A stretch of 64,000 nucleotides of DNA from Microbacterium sp. cf332. GTDB lineage: Bacteria > Actinomycetota > Actinomycetes > Actinomycetales > Microbacteriaceae. How positions within the stretch are numbered: the first letter of the stretch is position 1; each line of letters begins with the position of its first letter. Positions 34,240 to 42,371 of the stretch are shown one piece after another. The stretch is taken from positions 372,001 through 436,000 of the forward strand of contig NZ_FNKN01000002.1 in NCBI RefSeq assembly GCF_900102175.1, given 5' to 3'. The notes under the pieces are model-generated. The model saw only the letters and a list, made by a program, of their open reading frames with translations. It had not been told where the DNA came from and did no database searches. The position numbers and the translations under genes are program-made.

Positions 34240-34749
34240 TCAGGGCAGCGGTTCCAGGCCCTCGGCCTGCGTGGTCTCGGTCGCGACTCGAACGCCGTAG
34301 GTGTGGGCGAGCTTGCCGCCCAGCCAGCCCGAGACGGAGAGCAGGGCGAGCCCGGCGAAGCCGGCGATCATGGCGAGGGTCGGGACGGTCTCCGCATCCA
34401 CGCGCAGCGCGAGGCTGCCCGCGAAGATCGCCATGGCGATGAGGTTGAGCACCATATGCGTCAGGCCTGTGGCGCGCGCCGGCGTCCCCTTCGGGATGCT
34501 GCTCCAGTCGATCAGTCCGAGGACCGATGCGCCGACGGCGCCGATCAGGCCGATCGCGATCAGGATGCGGGCGCCGAGGGCGAAGGCGGCCTCGTCCGGT
34601 CCGACGACGGCGATGACGTCGAAGACGGACGCCGACACCCACGTGCCGATCGGCAGGATGATCGCGATCGCGTGGAACGGGTGCCCGTACGGACCCGCGA
34701 TCAGCGACCGCGGATACTTCGCTCGCGTCAGCGGTGCGGTGTCGACCAC
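34240..34749 (-). CDS. DUF2231-like membrane protein, copy 2
   Basis: 169 residues, same layout as the next gene: AGPYGHPFHAIAIILPIGTWVSASVFDVIA at the start, LTHMVLNLIAMAI in the middle and VSGWLGGKLAHTYGVRVATETTQAEG at the end (the neighbour ends VAHESTQAEG). First gene of a two-gene leftward unit. Function unknown; a four-span membrane protein retaining both conserved His residues. Confidence 0.8.
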   Translation of the reverse strand: MVDTAPLTRAKYPRSLIAGPYGHPFHAIAIILPIGTWVSASVFDVIAVVGPDEAAFALGARILIAIGLIGAVGASVLGLIDWSSIPKGTPARATGLTHMVLNLIAMAIFAGSLALRVDAETVPTLAMIAGFAGLALLSVSGWLGGKLAHTYGVRVATETTQAEGLEPLP

Positions 34750-34875
34750 GGCGTCTCCTCTCGTCCGACGCCCCGACCGTACGGGTCACCTGCGCATCGG
34801 GAAGTAGCGGGTTGACAAGCCCGTCGCCCGCCCCCTATCGCGAGACGTCGCCGATCACGAGGCGCCGCCCGCGGT

Positions 34876-37095
34876 TCACGACCCCCGCAGGCTGCGCTCG
34901 ACCGCACCGACGAGGGAACGGAAGCGCGGTGAATTCGCGAGATCATCGAGCAGCACGACGTCGCCGTCGGCATCGGCGAGCGGTACCTGCCAGTTGGGAT
35001 ACTCGTCGTCGGTTCCGGGCTGGTTCTGGACGCGCCGCTCGCCGACAGCATCGACGAGCGACACCCCGAGCAGACGCGACGGGGACGCGGCGAGGAACAC
35101 GTGGAGCGCCTCCACGATGTCCTGCTCGGTGGCCCGTTCGTCGATCAGCCCGCGCGAGCGCAGCTCGGCGAGCATCCGGTCGCGCTCCCGCTCGAAGTCC
35201 CGACGCTCGTCGTCGACCGAACGCGTCAGCAGGCCGAGCCGGGAACGCAGGTCGACGTGCTCGCCCTTCAGATACCCCGCCGTCGGAGGCAGATCGTGCG
35301 TGTTGACGGTGGCCAGGACGTCTCTTCGGTACCGTTCCGGGGCGAGCGGACTCCCGTCGCCATCGCTCTCGAACCACAGCACGGACGTGCCGAGGATGCC
35401 GCGGTCGGCGAGGTAGTCGCGCACCCACGGCTCGACCAGCCCCAGATCCTCGCCGATGATCACCGCACCGGCGCGCTGCGCTTCGAGAGCGAGAACGCCG
35501 ATCATCGCCTCGTGGTCGTACCGCACGTACGTGCCCTCCCCGGGCCCGAGGCCGTCGGGGATCCACCACAGGCGGAAGAACCCGAGGATGTGGTCGATGC
35601 GCAGCGCGCCGGCGTGCCGCAGCAGGGTGCGGACCATATCGCGCAGTGGCGCGTACGCGGACTCGGCCAGTCGCGCCGGCAGCCAGGGCGGTTGGTTCCA
35701 GCTCTGGCCCTGTTGGTTGTACATGTCGGGCGGTGCCCCGACCACGACACCGGGCGCATAGAGGTCGTGCATCGACCATGCATCCGAGCCGACGGTGGAG
35801 ACTCCGACCGCCAGGTCGTGCATGATCCCGATCCGCATGCCGGCGGCTCGGGCCGCGGATGCTGCGTCGCTCAGCTGGACGTCGACGATCCATTGGAGCC
35901 ACACGTGGAACGCGATCCGGTCCCTCAGCTCCTCGCGCAGCTCGCTCACCGCGGGGTCGTCGATCGCGACGCCGTCGGGAAGACGCCGACCCGCCTCGAC
36001 CTCGTGCTCCTGCACGGCGCACCACAGCGCGAAGTCGGCGAGGGCCGTTCCTTCCCGACGGGCGAACGCGGCGAGCTGCGAGCGCCGCGCCGGCGAGAGC
36101 TCGACCTCGTGAACGAGTTCGAGGGCCTCGCGCTTGGCCTTCCAGACGGCGTCACGATCGATCCGGTTCGCATCTTCGTTCGTCGCGGCCGCTTGCTCAC
36201 GGAGCAGGTCGAGCTGTGTGCGCGCGTCATCCGAGAGATATGCCGCCTCGGGAATGAGCTCGGGACGAATGTACAGCGGGGCGAGGAAGCGCCGAGACGA
36301 CGGGAGGTAGGGCGAGGGCTCGATGGGCGTCGTCACCTCGGCGGCATGGACCGGATTGATGAGCAGGTAGTCAGCACCCGCCTCCCCCGCCACCGCGGCG
36401 AGGTCGGCGAGGTCGGTGAAATCGCCGAGCCCCCACGAGCGCCGCGAACGCACCGAGTACAGCTGGGCCATCAGTCCCCACGCACGACGTGCCGGGTCCG
36501 CGGGAGGAAGCAGCAGCCGATGCGGCGTGACGATCACCGCGCCGCTGTCGAGGACGTCCGCGTCGGCGCCGTACTGGCGTGCCTGCAGCGAATGCCAACC
36601 CAGGGGCACGTCAGCGGGGATCGGGACCCTCACCCGCCACCGGGTGCGGCCGTCCACGGTCCGCGCGACCGGCTGCTGCTCGGGGATGGACAGCGGACGG
36701 ATGGAACCGTCCTCCAGGACCAGCACCACCTCGACGTCGTTCCCGTCGGCGACGTGCAGCTCGACTTCGCCGGCTCCCGCTCGCACGACCGTCGAGCCAG
36801 GGACCAGGCGGCGCCAGGGACGCGCCTCCGCCTCGGCGAGCGACGTCGCGGCCTGATCGTCGTCGGCCGCGGCGACGCCCATGGCCGTCAGCACGGCGCG
36901 CAACGTCGTCGCGGGCACACGTACGCGTTCGCTCGCGAATGATGAATACTCGGTCGCCACGCCGTGCGCCTCGGCGAGGGCGGTCAGCGTGGGGCTCGAT
37001 TGCCCTTCGCGCGCCCCACCGTCCGACGCACCGCCGACCTCTCCGGCGCCCGCCGGGGCAGGCGGGGTCACATCTCCTTCTCGACCATCGCTCAT
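34876..37095 (-). CDS. malQ: 4-alpha-glucanotransferase (amylomaltase, GH77)
   Basis: 739 residues from the ATG at 37095, the long actinobacterial MalQ type with an extra N-terminal domain of ~220 residues. GH77 landmarks: RAWGLMAQLYSVRSRRSWGLGDFTDL, RIDHILGFFRLWWIP (nucleophile Asp), IIGEDLGLVEPWVRDYL (acid Glu) and NTHDLPPTAGYLKGEH (third acid). It disproportionates maltodextrins and so takes part in glycogen/maltose turnover in the cytoplasm. It starts by overlapping the glycolipid-binding-like gene by 4 bases. Confidence 0.94.
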   Translation of the reverse strand: MSDGREGDVTPPAPAGAGEVGGASDGGAREGQSSPTLTALAEAHGVATEYSSFASERVRVPATTLRAVLTAMGVAAADDDQAATSLAEAEARPWRRLVPGSTVVRAGAGEVELHVADGNDVEVVLVLEDGSIRPLSIPEQQPVARTVDGRTRWRVRVPIPADVPLGWHSLQARQYGADADVLDSGAVIVTPHRLLLPPADPARRAWGLMAQLYSVRSRRSWGLGDFTDLADLAAVAGEAGADYLLINPVHAAEVTTPIEPSPYLPSSRRFLAPLYIRPELIPEAAYLSDDARTQLDLLREQAAATNEDANRIDRDAVWKAKREALELVHEVELSPARRSQLAAFARREGTALADFALWCAVQEHEVEAGRRLPDGVAIDDPAVSELREELRDRIAFHVWLQWIVDVQLSDAASAARAAGMRIGIMHDLAVGVSTVGSDAWSMHDLYAPGVVVGAPPDMYNQQGQSWNQPPWLPARLAESAYAPLRDMVRTLLRHAGALRIDHILGFFRLWWIPDGLGPGEGTYVRYDHEAMIGVLALEAQRAGAVIIGEDLGLVEPWVRDYLADRGILGTSVLWFESDGDGSPLAPERYRRDVLATVNTHDLPPTAGYLKGEHVDLRSRLGLLTRSVDDERRDFERERDRMLAELRSRGLIDERATEQDIVEALHVFLAASPSRLLGVSLVDAVGERRVQNQPGTDDEYPNWQVPLADADGDVVLLDDLANSPRFRSLVGAVERSLRGS

Positions 37096-37628
37096 GAGCC
37101 GGTGACCCTTTCGAACAGTCCGGGATAGCTGAGGACGAAGCCATCGTCGTCGACGGTGACCGTGCGGCGGAAGTCGTCGTCGCGCGATTCGTAGCAGTAG
37201 GCGCGCGGGCCGACACGCGTGTAGCGCTGGCGTCCGAGGACGACCTCCAGGCCCGGAACCTGGACCCATGCGACCTCGATGTCCGCGCACTGGCCGACCG
37301 ACAGGCCGAGCCGTCGAATGGGCAGCGCGTTCGTGGCGGGCGTCGCGGTGATGTCGATGTCGACGGCTGCCGCCAGCTCGGGCCGCGGCGACCCGTCGAC
37401 GGTCCAGGTTCCGTCGACGTGCTCGATGCGGAGCTCGCGACCCTCGGAGGCGATGTTCGCGTGCCGGAAGATGCCGCCCGCGTCGAGCCGGATCGCGTAG
37501 CGGCACTGCTGAGCGCCACCCTCGATCTCGCCGATGACACGGATGCCGTCATCGGAATACTCGACCGTGCAGCGCTCGACCGTCTCGGGCGACCCCACGG
37601 CGGTCCACGAGATCCGCGTCGTCCTCAT
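37092..37628 (-). CDS. Putative glycolipid-binding family protein
   Basis: 178 residues, no signal peptide or membrane span. The pattern ATPATNALPIRRLGLSVGQCADIEVAWVQVPGLEVVLGRQRYTRV and GTWTVDGSPRPELAAAVDIDIT matches the 'putative glycolipid-binding' beta-barrel family (a cytosolic two-sheet fold known from Pseudomonas and actinobacteria). It is translationally coupled to malQ, which is unexpected for a lipid-binding protein and hints at a polysaccharide- or trehalose-lipid-linked job. Function is unproven. Confidence 0.72.
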   Translation of the reverse strand: MRTTRISWTAVGSPETVERCTVEYSDDGIRVIGEIEGGAQQCRYAIRLDAGGIFRHANIASEGRELRIEHVDGTWTVDGSPRPELAAAVDIDITATPATNALPIRRLGLSVGQCADIEVAWVQVPGLEVVLGRQRYTRVGPRAYCYESRDDDFRRTVTVDDDGFVLSYPGLFERVTGS

Positions 37629-37676
37629 GCGTTCCCTCTCTCGACGTCCAGGATGCCGGGATCGTGAGCCGCCCGA

Positions 37677-37692
37677 TGTTTCACGTGCAACA
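37677..37692. other. Degenerate parS-like site
   Basis: TGTTTCACGTGCAACA matches the ParB-binding consensus TGTTTCACGTGAAACA at 15 of 16 bases, and the flanking bases continue the symmetry (GAT...ATC). It sits in the 107-base gap between the GAF regulator and the glycolipid-binding-like gene, about 12.3 kb from the main parS cluster. Confidence 0.6.
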
Positions 37693-37735
37693 TCCCTGGC
37701 GCCATCCTGTCAGCGGCCGTCTCGGCACGGAACGG

Positions 37736-39064
37736 TCAGCGGTCGGGGTTGCCGAGGGCCGACAGCCGTGCCACGATGCCCGACCTCTTGGGCGACCGGG
37801 CGGGCAGCAGCCGAAGACAGAGCAGCAACACCTCCTCGTCGCGCGCGCCGTCGCCGGATTCCGCGAAAGCGAGGAGGGCGTCGACGGACGCCTCGGCCAT
37901 CAACGACTCCCGCAACGCGGCCCGGACCTGTTCGCGCACCTCCTCGGTGCCCGGTGCGGACGAATCCGGGAGCACCGGTCCCCGGTATGTCGCGAGGGCG
38001 ACCCGATGAGCGCCCCGGTCGAGCAGGGAGACCACGTGCTGAGCATCGGTCTCGAGGTCGGCGGCGAGTCGATAGGGACGAGAGAGCGGCACCAGGTGCG
38101 GCGCGTCGCGCTCCAGCACGCGGCGGAGACGAACCATCTCGGGTCGGAGCGTGTCGACGGAGTCCGGGCCGTACACGAGTTCGCCGAGACGCTCAGCCGA
38201 GAGCCCCTGCCGGTGGGTGGCGAGCATGAGCAGGATGTCCGCGTGTCGTGCCGATACCTCGACGATCCGCTCTCCGTCCGGGCTCGACACTTCGAGCTGA
38301 GCTCGGTCTCGTCCCAGCACGCGCAGGGTCGACGACACGGGCGATCTCGCCGACCGGCCGTGCGATCGGGTGAAACCGCGCGATCGCTCTGCGCGTGATC
38401 GCAGTCGGGCGACGAGCAGCTCGCTCTCGATCGCGCGGGCGGTGGCATCGACCAGCAGTCGAGCCTGCGGCGTCGCCGCCTCGGCCCGGCCCGTGACGTC
38501 GATGACACCGAGCAGACGGCGCGTCTCCGGGTCGTGAACGGGCGCGGCGGTGCACGACCACGGCTGGACGTGTCGGTTGAAGTGCTCCGCCCCCCGGATC
38601 TGCACCGACCGGTCGAGCTGCAGCGCCGTTCCCGGGGCTGACGTGCCGACCGCCGACTCCGACCAGTTCGCGCCCGCCACGAAGCCCATGTCCCCCGTCA
38701 GCGCGCGCACGCTCGCATCGCCCTCGACCCACAGCAGCCGCCCGGCGGCGTCGCCCACGGCCACGACGACCCCGGAGTCGGGGCTCGGCACGAGCAGCGC
38801 GCGCACCATCTCCATGACGCCCGCGAGCGGATGCGCGCTGCGGTAGGCGGCGATGGCGCGCTCGTCGAGATCGAGCGGCGGCAGGGCCTCCGCGCCGACG
38901 AGGTTCGCGATCGAGCGGCGCCACGAGTCCCGCACGAGAGCGCGCACGTCCGCGAGGCGACGGTCCGCGTCGGACCCGGCGAGCAGCTCGTCGTGAGCAC
39001 GCTCGATCAGCAGACGGGACGACTCGGGAGCGACATCCCACTGTGCGGACCACGAGGAGGACAC
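37736..39064 (-). CDS. GAF-domain transcriptional regulator without a sigma-54 AAA+ domain
   Basis: 442 residues from a GTG at 39064. The N-terminal ~270 residues have AcoR-like features: RALVRDSWRRSI, a GAF domain with GRLLWVEGDASVRALTGDMGFVAGANWSESAVGTSAPGTAL, and PVHDPETRRLLGVIDVTG. In place of the ATPase and Fis-like helix-turn-helix of AcoR there is a winged-helix/transcriptional-activator-like region (VSARHADILLMLATHRQGLSAERLGELVYGPDSVDTLRPEMVRLRRVL). Actinobacteria lack sigma-54, and such regulators often control aldehyde or alcohol dehydrogenases; the dehydrogenase-DUF779 pair lies 6 kb away. Confidence 0.8.
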   Translation of the reverse strand: MSSSWSAQWDVAPESSRLLIERAHDELLAGSDADRRLADVRALVRDSWRRSIANLVGAEALPPLDLDERAIAAYRSAHPLAGVMEMVRALLVPSPDSGVVVAVGDAAGRLLWVEGDASVRALTGDMGFVAGANWSESAVGTSAPGTALQLDRSVQIRGAEHFNRHVQPWSCTAAPVHDPETRRLLGVIDVTGRAEAATPQARLLVDATARAIESELLVARLRSRAERSRGFTRSHGRSARSPVSSTLRVLGRDRAQLEVSSPDGERIVEVSARHADILLMLATHRQGLSAERLGELVYGPDSVDTLRPEMVRLRRVLERDAPHLVPLSRPYRLAADLETDAQHVVSLLDRGAHRVALATYRGPVLPDSSAPGTEEVREQVRAALRESLMAEASVDALLAFAESGDGARDEEVLLLCLRLLPARSPKRSGIVARLSALGNPDR

Positions 39065-39164
39065 GGGTGACTCCGTTCGACGGTGAGGGAGCGCCCTCAG
39101 CCTAAGCCGGGCCGCTCCGTCGCGGAAGGGCCCGCTGCGCGGCCGTCCGGGCCTCTGCGCCCCG

Positions 39165-40658
39165 TCAGCCGTCGGCCCGGGCGGCCCACCAGTCACGGAG
39201 CCGCTGCTCCGCTGCGTCCGCCCCGATCATGCCCTCGTCGAGCCGGATGTCGAGCAAGAAGCGGTACGCCTCGCCGACCTCCCGACCGGGGCCGATGCCG
39301 AGGATCTCCTGGATGCGGTTGCCGTCGAGCTCGGGACGCATGGCTCCGAGCTCCTCGGCGGCGGCCAGCTCGTCGATGCGGTGCTCGATGTCGTCGTACG
39401 CCGACTTCAATCGAGCGGCCTTGCGCTTGTTGCGCGTCGTCACGTCGGCCCGTGTGAGGATGTGCAGACGCTCGAGCTCGTCGCCGGCATCCCGGACGTA
39501 GCGCCGCACGGCCGAATCGGTCCAGGATCCCTCGGAATAGCCGAAGAACCGCAGGTGCAGTTCGACCAGACGACTCACGGACGAGATCGTGTCGGAGTCG
39601 AACCGCAACGCCTGGAGCCGCTTGCGCGCCATGCGCGCGCCCTTCAGGTCGTGATGGTGGAAGCTCACTCCCCCACCGGGCTCCAGCTTGCGCGTCGCAG
39701 GCTTGCCGATGTCATGCAGCAGCGCGGCCAGGCGCAGCACCACGTCGGCATCGGCACCGGGATGCCGCTCGTGCTCGAGGTCGATCGCCTGTCGCAGAAC
39801 CGTCAGCGAGTGCTCGTAGACGTCCTTGTGATGGTGGTGCTCGTCGATCTCCAGGCGCAGCGCCGGCACCTCGGGCAGCACGAGCTGCATGAGCCCGGTG
39901 TCGACCAGGAAGCGGATGCCGCGATCGGGGGCGTCCGTACGCAAGAGTTTGACGAGCTCGCCCTGAACGCGCTCCGGGCTGACGATCGACAGGGTCTCGC
40001 GCAGCTCTTCCATCGCCTGCTCGGTGGCAGGGTCGACCGAGAACCCGAGCTGCGAGGCGAATCGCGCAGCGCGCAGCATCCGCAGCGGGTCGTCACCGAA
40101 ACTCACCGACGGGTCGCTCGGGGTGCGCAGCGTCGTCGCGACGAGATCCTCGACGCCCCCGGTGGGATCGACGAGCGACGGCCCGGGCACCCGCAGCGCC
40201 ATGGCGTTGACCGTGAAGTCGCGCCGGGCCAGGTCCTGCTCGAGGGTGTCACCGAACTCGACGGTGGGCTTGCGGGTGACCCCGTCGTAGCTGTCGGCCC
40301 GGTACGTCGTGATCTCGACCTGGGCCCCCACGCCCAGAGGCTCCCAGGAGCGCCGCGGCGATCCTGGGAGAGGGCGCGGGGAGTCGCCGCGGACCTTCGC
40401 GCCGATGGTGCCGAACGCCCGTCCGATGTCCCACGTCGCGGTCGCGAGGGGCTCCACGATCCGCAGGATGTCGTCGGGCCGCGCGTCGGTCGTGAAGTCG
40501 AGGTCGTTCGTCGCCCGTCCGAGCAGCGCGTCACGCACGGGACCGCCAACGATCGCCAGCTCGAAGCCGGCCCGCTCGAAGGCGTCGGCGAGCGCCGCGA
40601 CCACCGGCGATGCCGCCAGGGCGCCCAGGCGCGCGACACCCTCGGCCATGTTCAGCAT
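39165..40658 (-). CDS. CCA tRNA nucleotidyltransferase
   Basis: 497 residues from the ATG at 40658 (an ATG at 40649 is also possible). The polymerase-beta-like head has ELAIVGGPVRDALLGRATNDLDFTTDARPDDI with the metal-binding DxD, then RRDFTVNAMAL and DDPLRMLRAARFASQLGF. A C-terminal HD domain carries RLAALLHDIGKPATR and HHHDLKGARMARKRL. It adds or repairs the CCA end of tRNAs, needed here because neither tRNA gene in this window encodes CCA. Stands alone, reading left. Confidence 0.93.
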   Translation of the reverse strand: MLNMAEGVARLGALAASPVVAALADAFERAGFELAIVGGPVRDALLGRATNDLDFTTDARPDDILRIVEPLATATWDIGRAFGTIGAKVRGDSPRPLPGSPRRSWEPLGVGAQVEITTYRADSYDGVTRKPTVEFGDTLEQDLARRDFTVNAMALRVPGPSLVDPTGGVEDLVATTLRTPSDPSVSFGDDPLRMLRAARFASQLGFSVDPATEQAMEELRETLSIVSPERVQGELVKLLRTDAPDRGIRFLVDTGLMQLVLPEVPALRLEIDEHHHHKDVYEHSLTVLRQAIDLEHERHPGADADVVLRLAALLHDIGKPATRKLEPGGGVSFHHHDLKGARMARKRLQALRFDSDTISSVSRLVELHLRFFGYSEGSWTDSAVRRYVRDAGDELERLHILTRADVTTRNKRKAARLKSAYDDIEHRIDELAAAEELGAMRPELDGNRIQEILGIGPGREVGEAYRFLLDIRLDEGMIGADAAEQRLRDWWAARADG

Positions 40659-40725
40659 GCCTCCGAGCCTACCCGGCCCCCTCGGTGCTGCCCGGGAGTC
40701 GCGTCGGCTCCCCGCCCGGCCGGGG

Positions 40726-42243
40726 TCAATCGGCGAAGCCCAGGAAACCGGTGAAGAGAAGCTCGCGCACGCGCGGCAGCAGGTCGGCGCGCAATGCGGC
40801 CGCGTCGACCTCGAGCAGATCGGCGATCGCCGAGACGAGCACACCGACCGGCAGATCGCCGTCGCTCGCGCCCACGAGAGCGGCGAGTGCCGGGTCGACG
40901 TCGAGCACCCGGCCGAATCCGCCGCCCTGACGCAGCTCGATGACCTGAGGGTCCTCCACGCCAGGGACGTGATGGCGGGCCTCGGTCACATCGAGGGCGA
41001 CGCGCAGCACCGCTGCATCCAGATCGGCATCGGTCATGGCCGACAAGCGCTGCCATGCGGCGAGCGCGTCGCCGACGTGCGGGCCCAGAGCCCCGGCGAT
41101 ATTGCCGGTCAGCCGTTCGTAGCGGGCGAGCGTGGGGATCACCGACGGCCGGTGCAGGGTGATGTAGCCGAATCCGATCGCGGTCACGCCGCGCGCCGCG
41201 AAGTCGTCGAGCCACGCCTGGACCAGCGGGGCGTACGCGGGCGAACCCGGCGCGGTTCCGCCGTCGCGCACCCAGAGCTCCGCGTATGCGAGGGGGTCGA
41301 GCTGCTCGCGCTCGACGACCCACGCGTCGAGCGCGACCGGCGAGCCCGCGACCCACGAGCGCACCCGGGCGAGTCCATCCTCTTCCTCTCGGTACTCCCA
41401 GTTGCCGAGCAGTTGTGCGACGCCGCCCGGGGCCAACACGGTGCCGACCTCGCGCACGAAGCGGGCGACGAGATCGTCGCCCGCCATCCCGCCGTCCCGG
41501 TACTCGTACGCCGGCACGCCCTCCGCACGCGGGGTGATGACGAACGGCGGGTTCGACACGACGCGCTCGAACTGCTCACCGGCGACGGGCTCGAACAGGC
41601 TGCCGGCCCGCGTCTCGATGCCGTCGATGTCGTTGAGCAGCGCGTTGAGGCGCGTGAACGCGAGAGCGCGCTCCGACACGTCGGTCGCCACGACCGTGTC
41701 GCCCGCCCGGCGCGCACGAAGCGCCTGGATGCCGCATCCCGTGCCGATGTCGAGCACGCGGCCGACGTGCGAGGTCAGCTGCAGGCCGGCCAGGGTGAGC
41801 GATGCGCCGCCGACGCCCAGCACATGCCCCGTCGGCAAGGGGCCGCCGACCGCGGCCTCGTCCAGGTCGCTTGCGATCCACCAGTGGCCCTCACCCGCGG
41901 CGTCGGCGATGTCCTGCGGGCGCACGAGAGCGTCGGGCACGACGAGGTCACCCTCGAGGTGGGCCAGGCCGAGCTCGACGAGACCCTCCGCCCCGAGTGC
42001 GGGCAGCGCGGCATCCAGCGACGCGCGCGACGTCGCTCCTCCCAGGAACAGGACGCCGGCCAGCACGGCGAGCGCGTCGGTGCGCCCCGCGAGCGCTCGG
42101 CGGGCGGGCTCCGTGAGGCCGTGGCCGACGGCGGTGTCGACCATCGCACCCCAGAGGCCGCGGACGGCGTCGGCACGGTAGCCCGCGGCGTGCAGATCGG
42201 AACGGAACGCCGCGCAGCGGTCGGCATCGAGGTGCAGGGTCAC
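40726..42243 (-). CDS. Class I SAM-dependent methyltransferase, RsmC/HemK-like
   Basis: 505 residues from a GTG at 42243. After an N-terminal region of ~150 residues with no clear catalytic motif comes the Rossmann methyltransferase core: VLDIGTGCGIQALRARRAGDTVVATDVSERALAFTRLNALLNDI and the catalytic RVVSNPPFVITP (NPPF/Y type, used for amino-group methylation of bases or glutamine). This architecture is common in actinobacteria and probably modifies RNA, DNA or a protein. The true target is unknown. It is transcribed away from the DUF6049 gene. Confidence 0.85.
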   Translation of the reverse strand: MTLHLDADRCAAFRSDLHAAGYRADAVRGLWGAMVDTAVGHGLTEPARRALAGRTDALAVLAGVLFLGGATSRASLDAALPALGAEGLVELGLAHLEGDLVVPDALVRPQDIADAAGEGHWWIASDLDEAAVGGPLPTGHVLGVGGASLTLAGLQLTSHVGRVLDIGTGCGIQALRARRAGDTVVATDVSERALAFTRLNALLNDIDGIETRAGSLFEPVAGEQFERVVSNPPFVITPRAEGVPAYEYRDGGMAGDDLVARFVREVGTVLAPGGVAQLLGNWEYREEEDGLARVRSWVAGSPVALDAWVVEREQLDPLAYAELWVRDGGTAPGSPAYAPLVQAWLDDFAARGVTAIGFGYITLHRPSVIPTLARYERLTGNIAGALGPHVGDALAAWQRLSAMTDADLDAAVLRVALDVTEARHHVPGVEDPQVIELRQGGGFGRVLDVDPALAALVGASDGDLPVGVLVSAIADLLEVDAAALRADLLPRVRELLFTGFLGFAD

Positions 42244-42371
42244 CCGTCCATTCAACCGTGCCGGCACGGCAATCGACCCCGGGCGCGGCCCGCCTCGGAT
42301 GACGCACAGCAGCGCCGCCCTAGACTCTGTGCGACCCTGCGGTCGGGTATCGCAGCGCGTCGACAGCCGCC

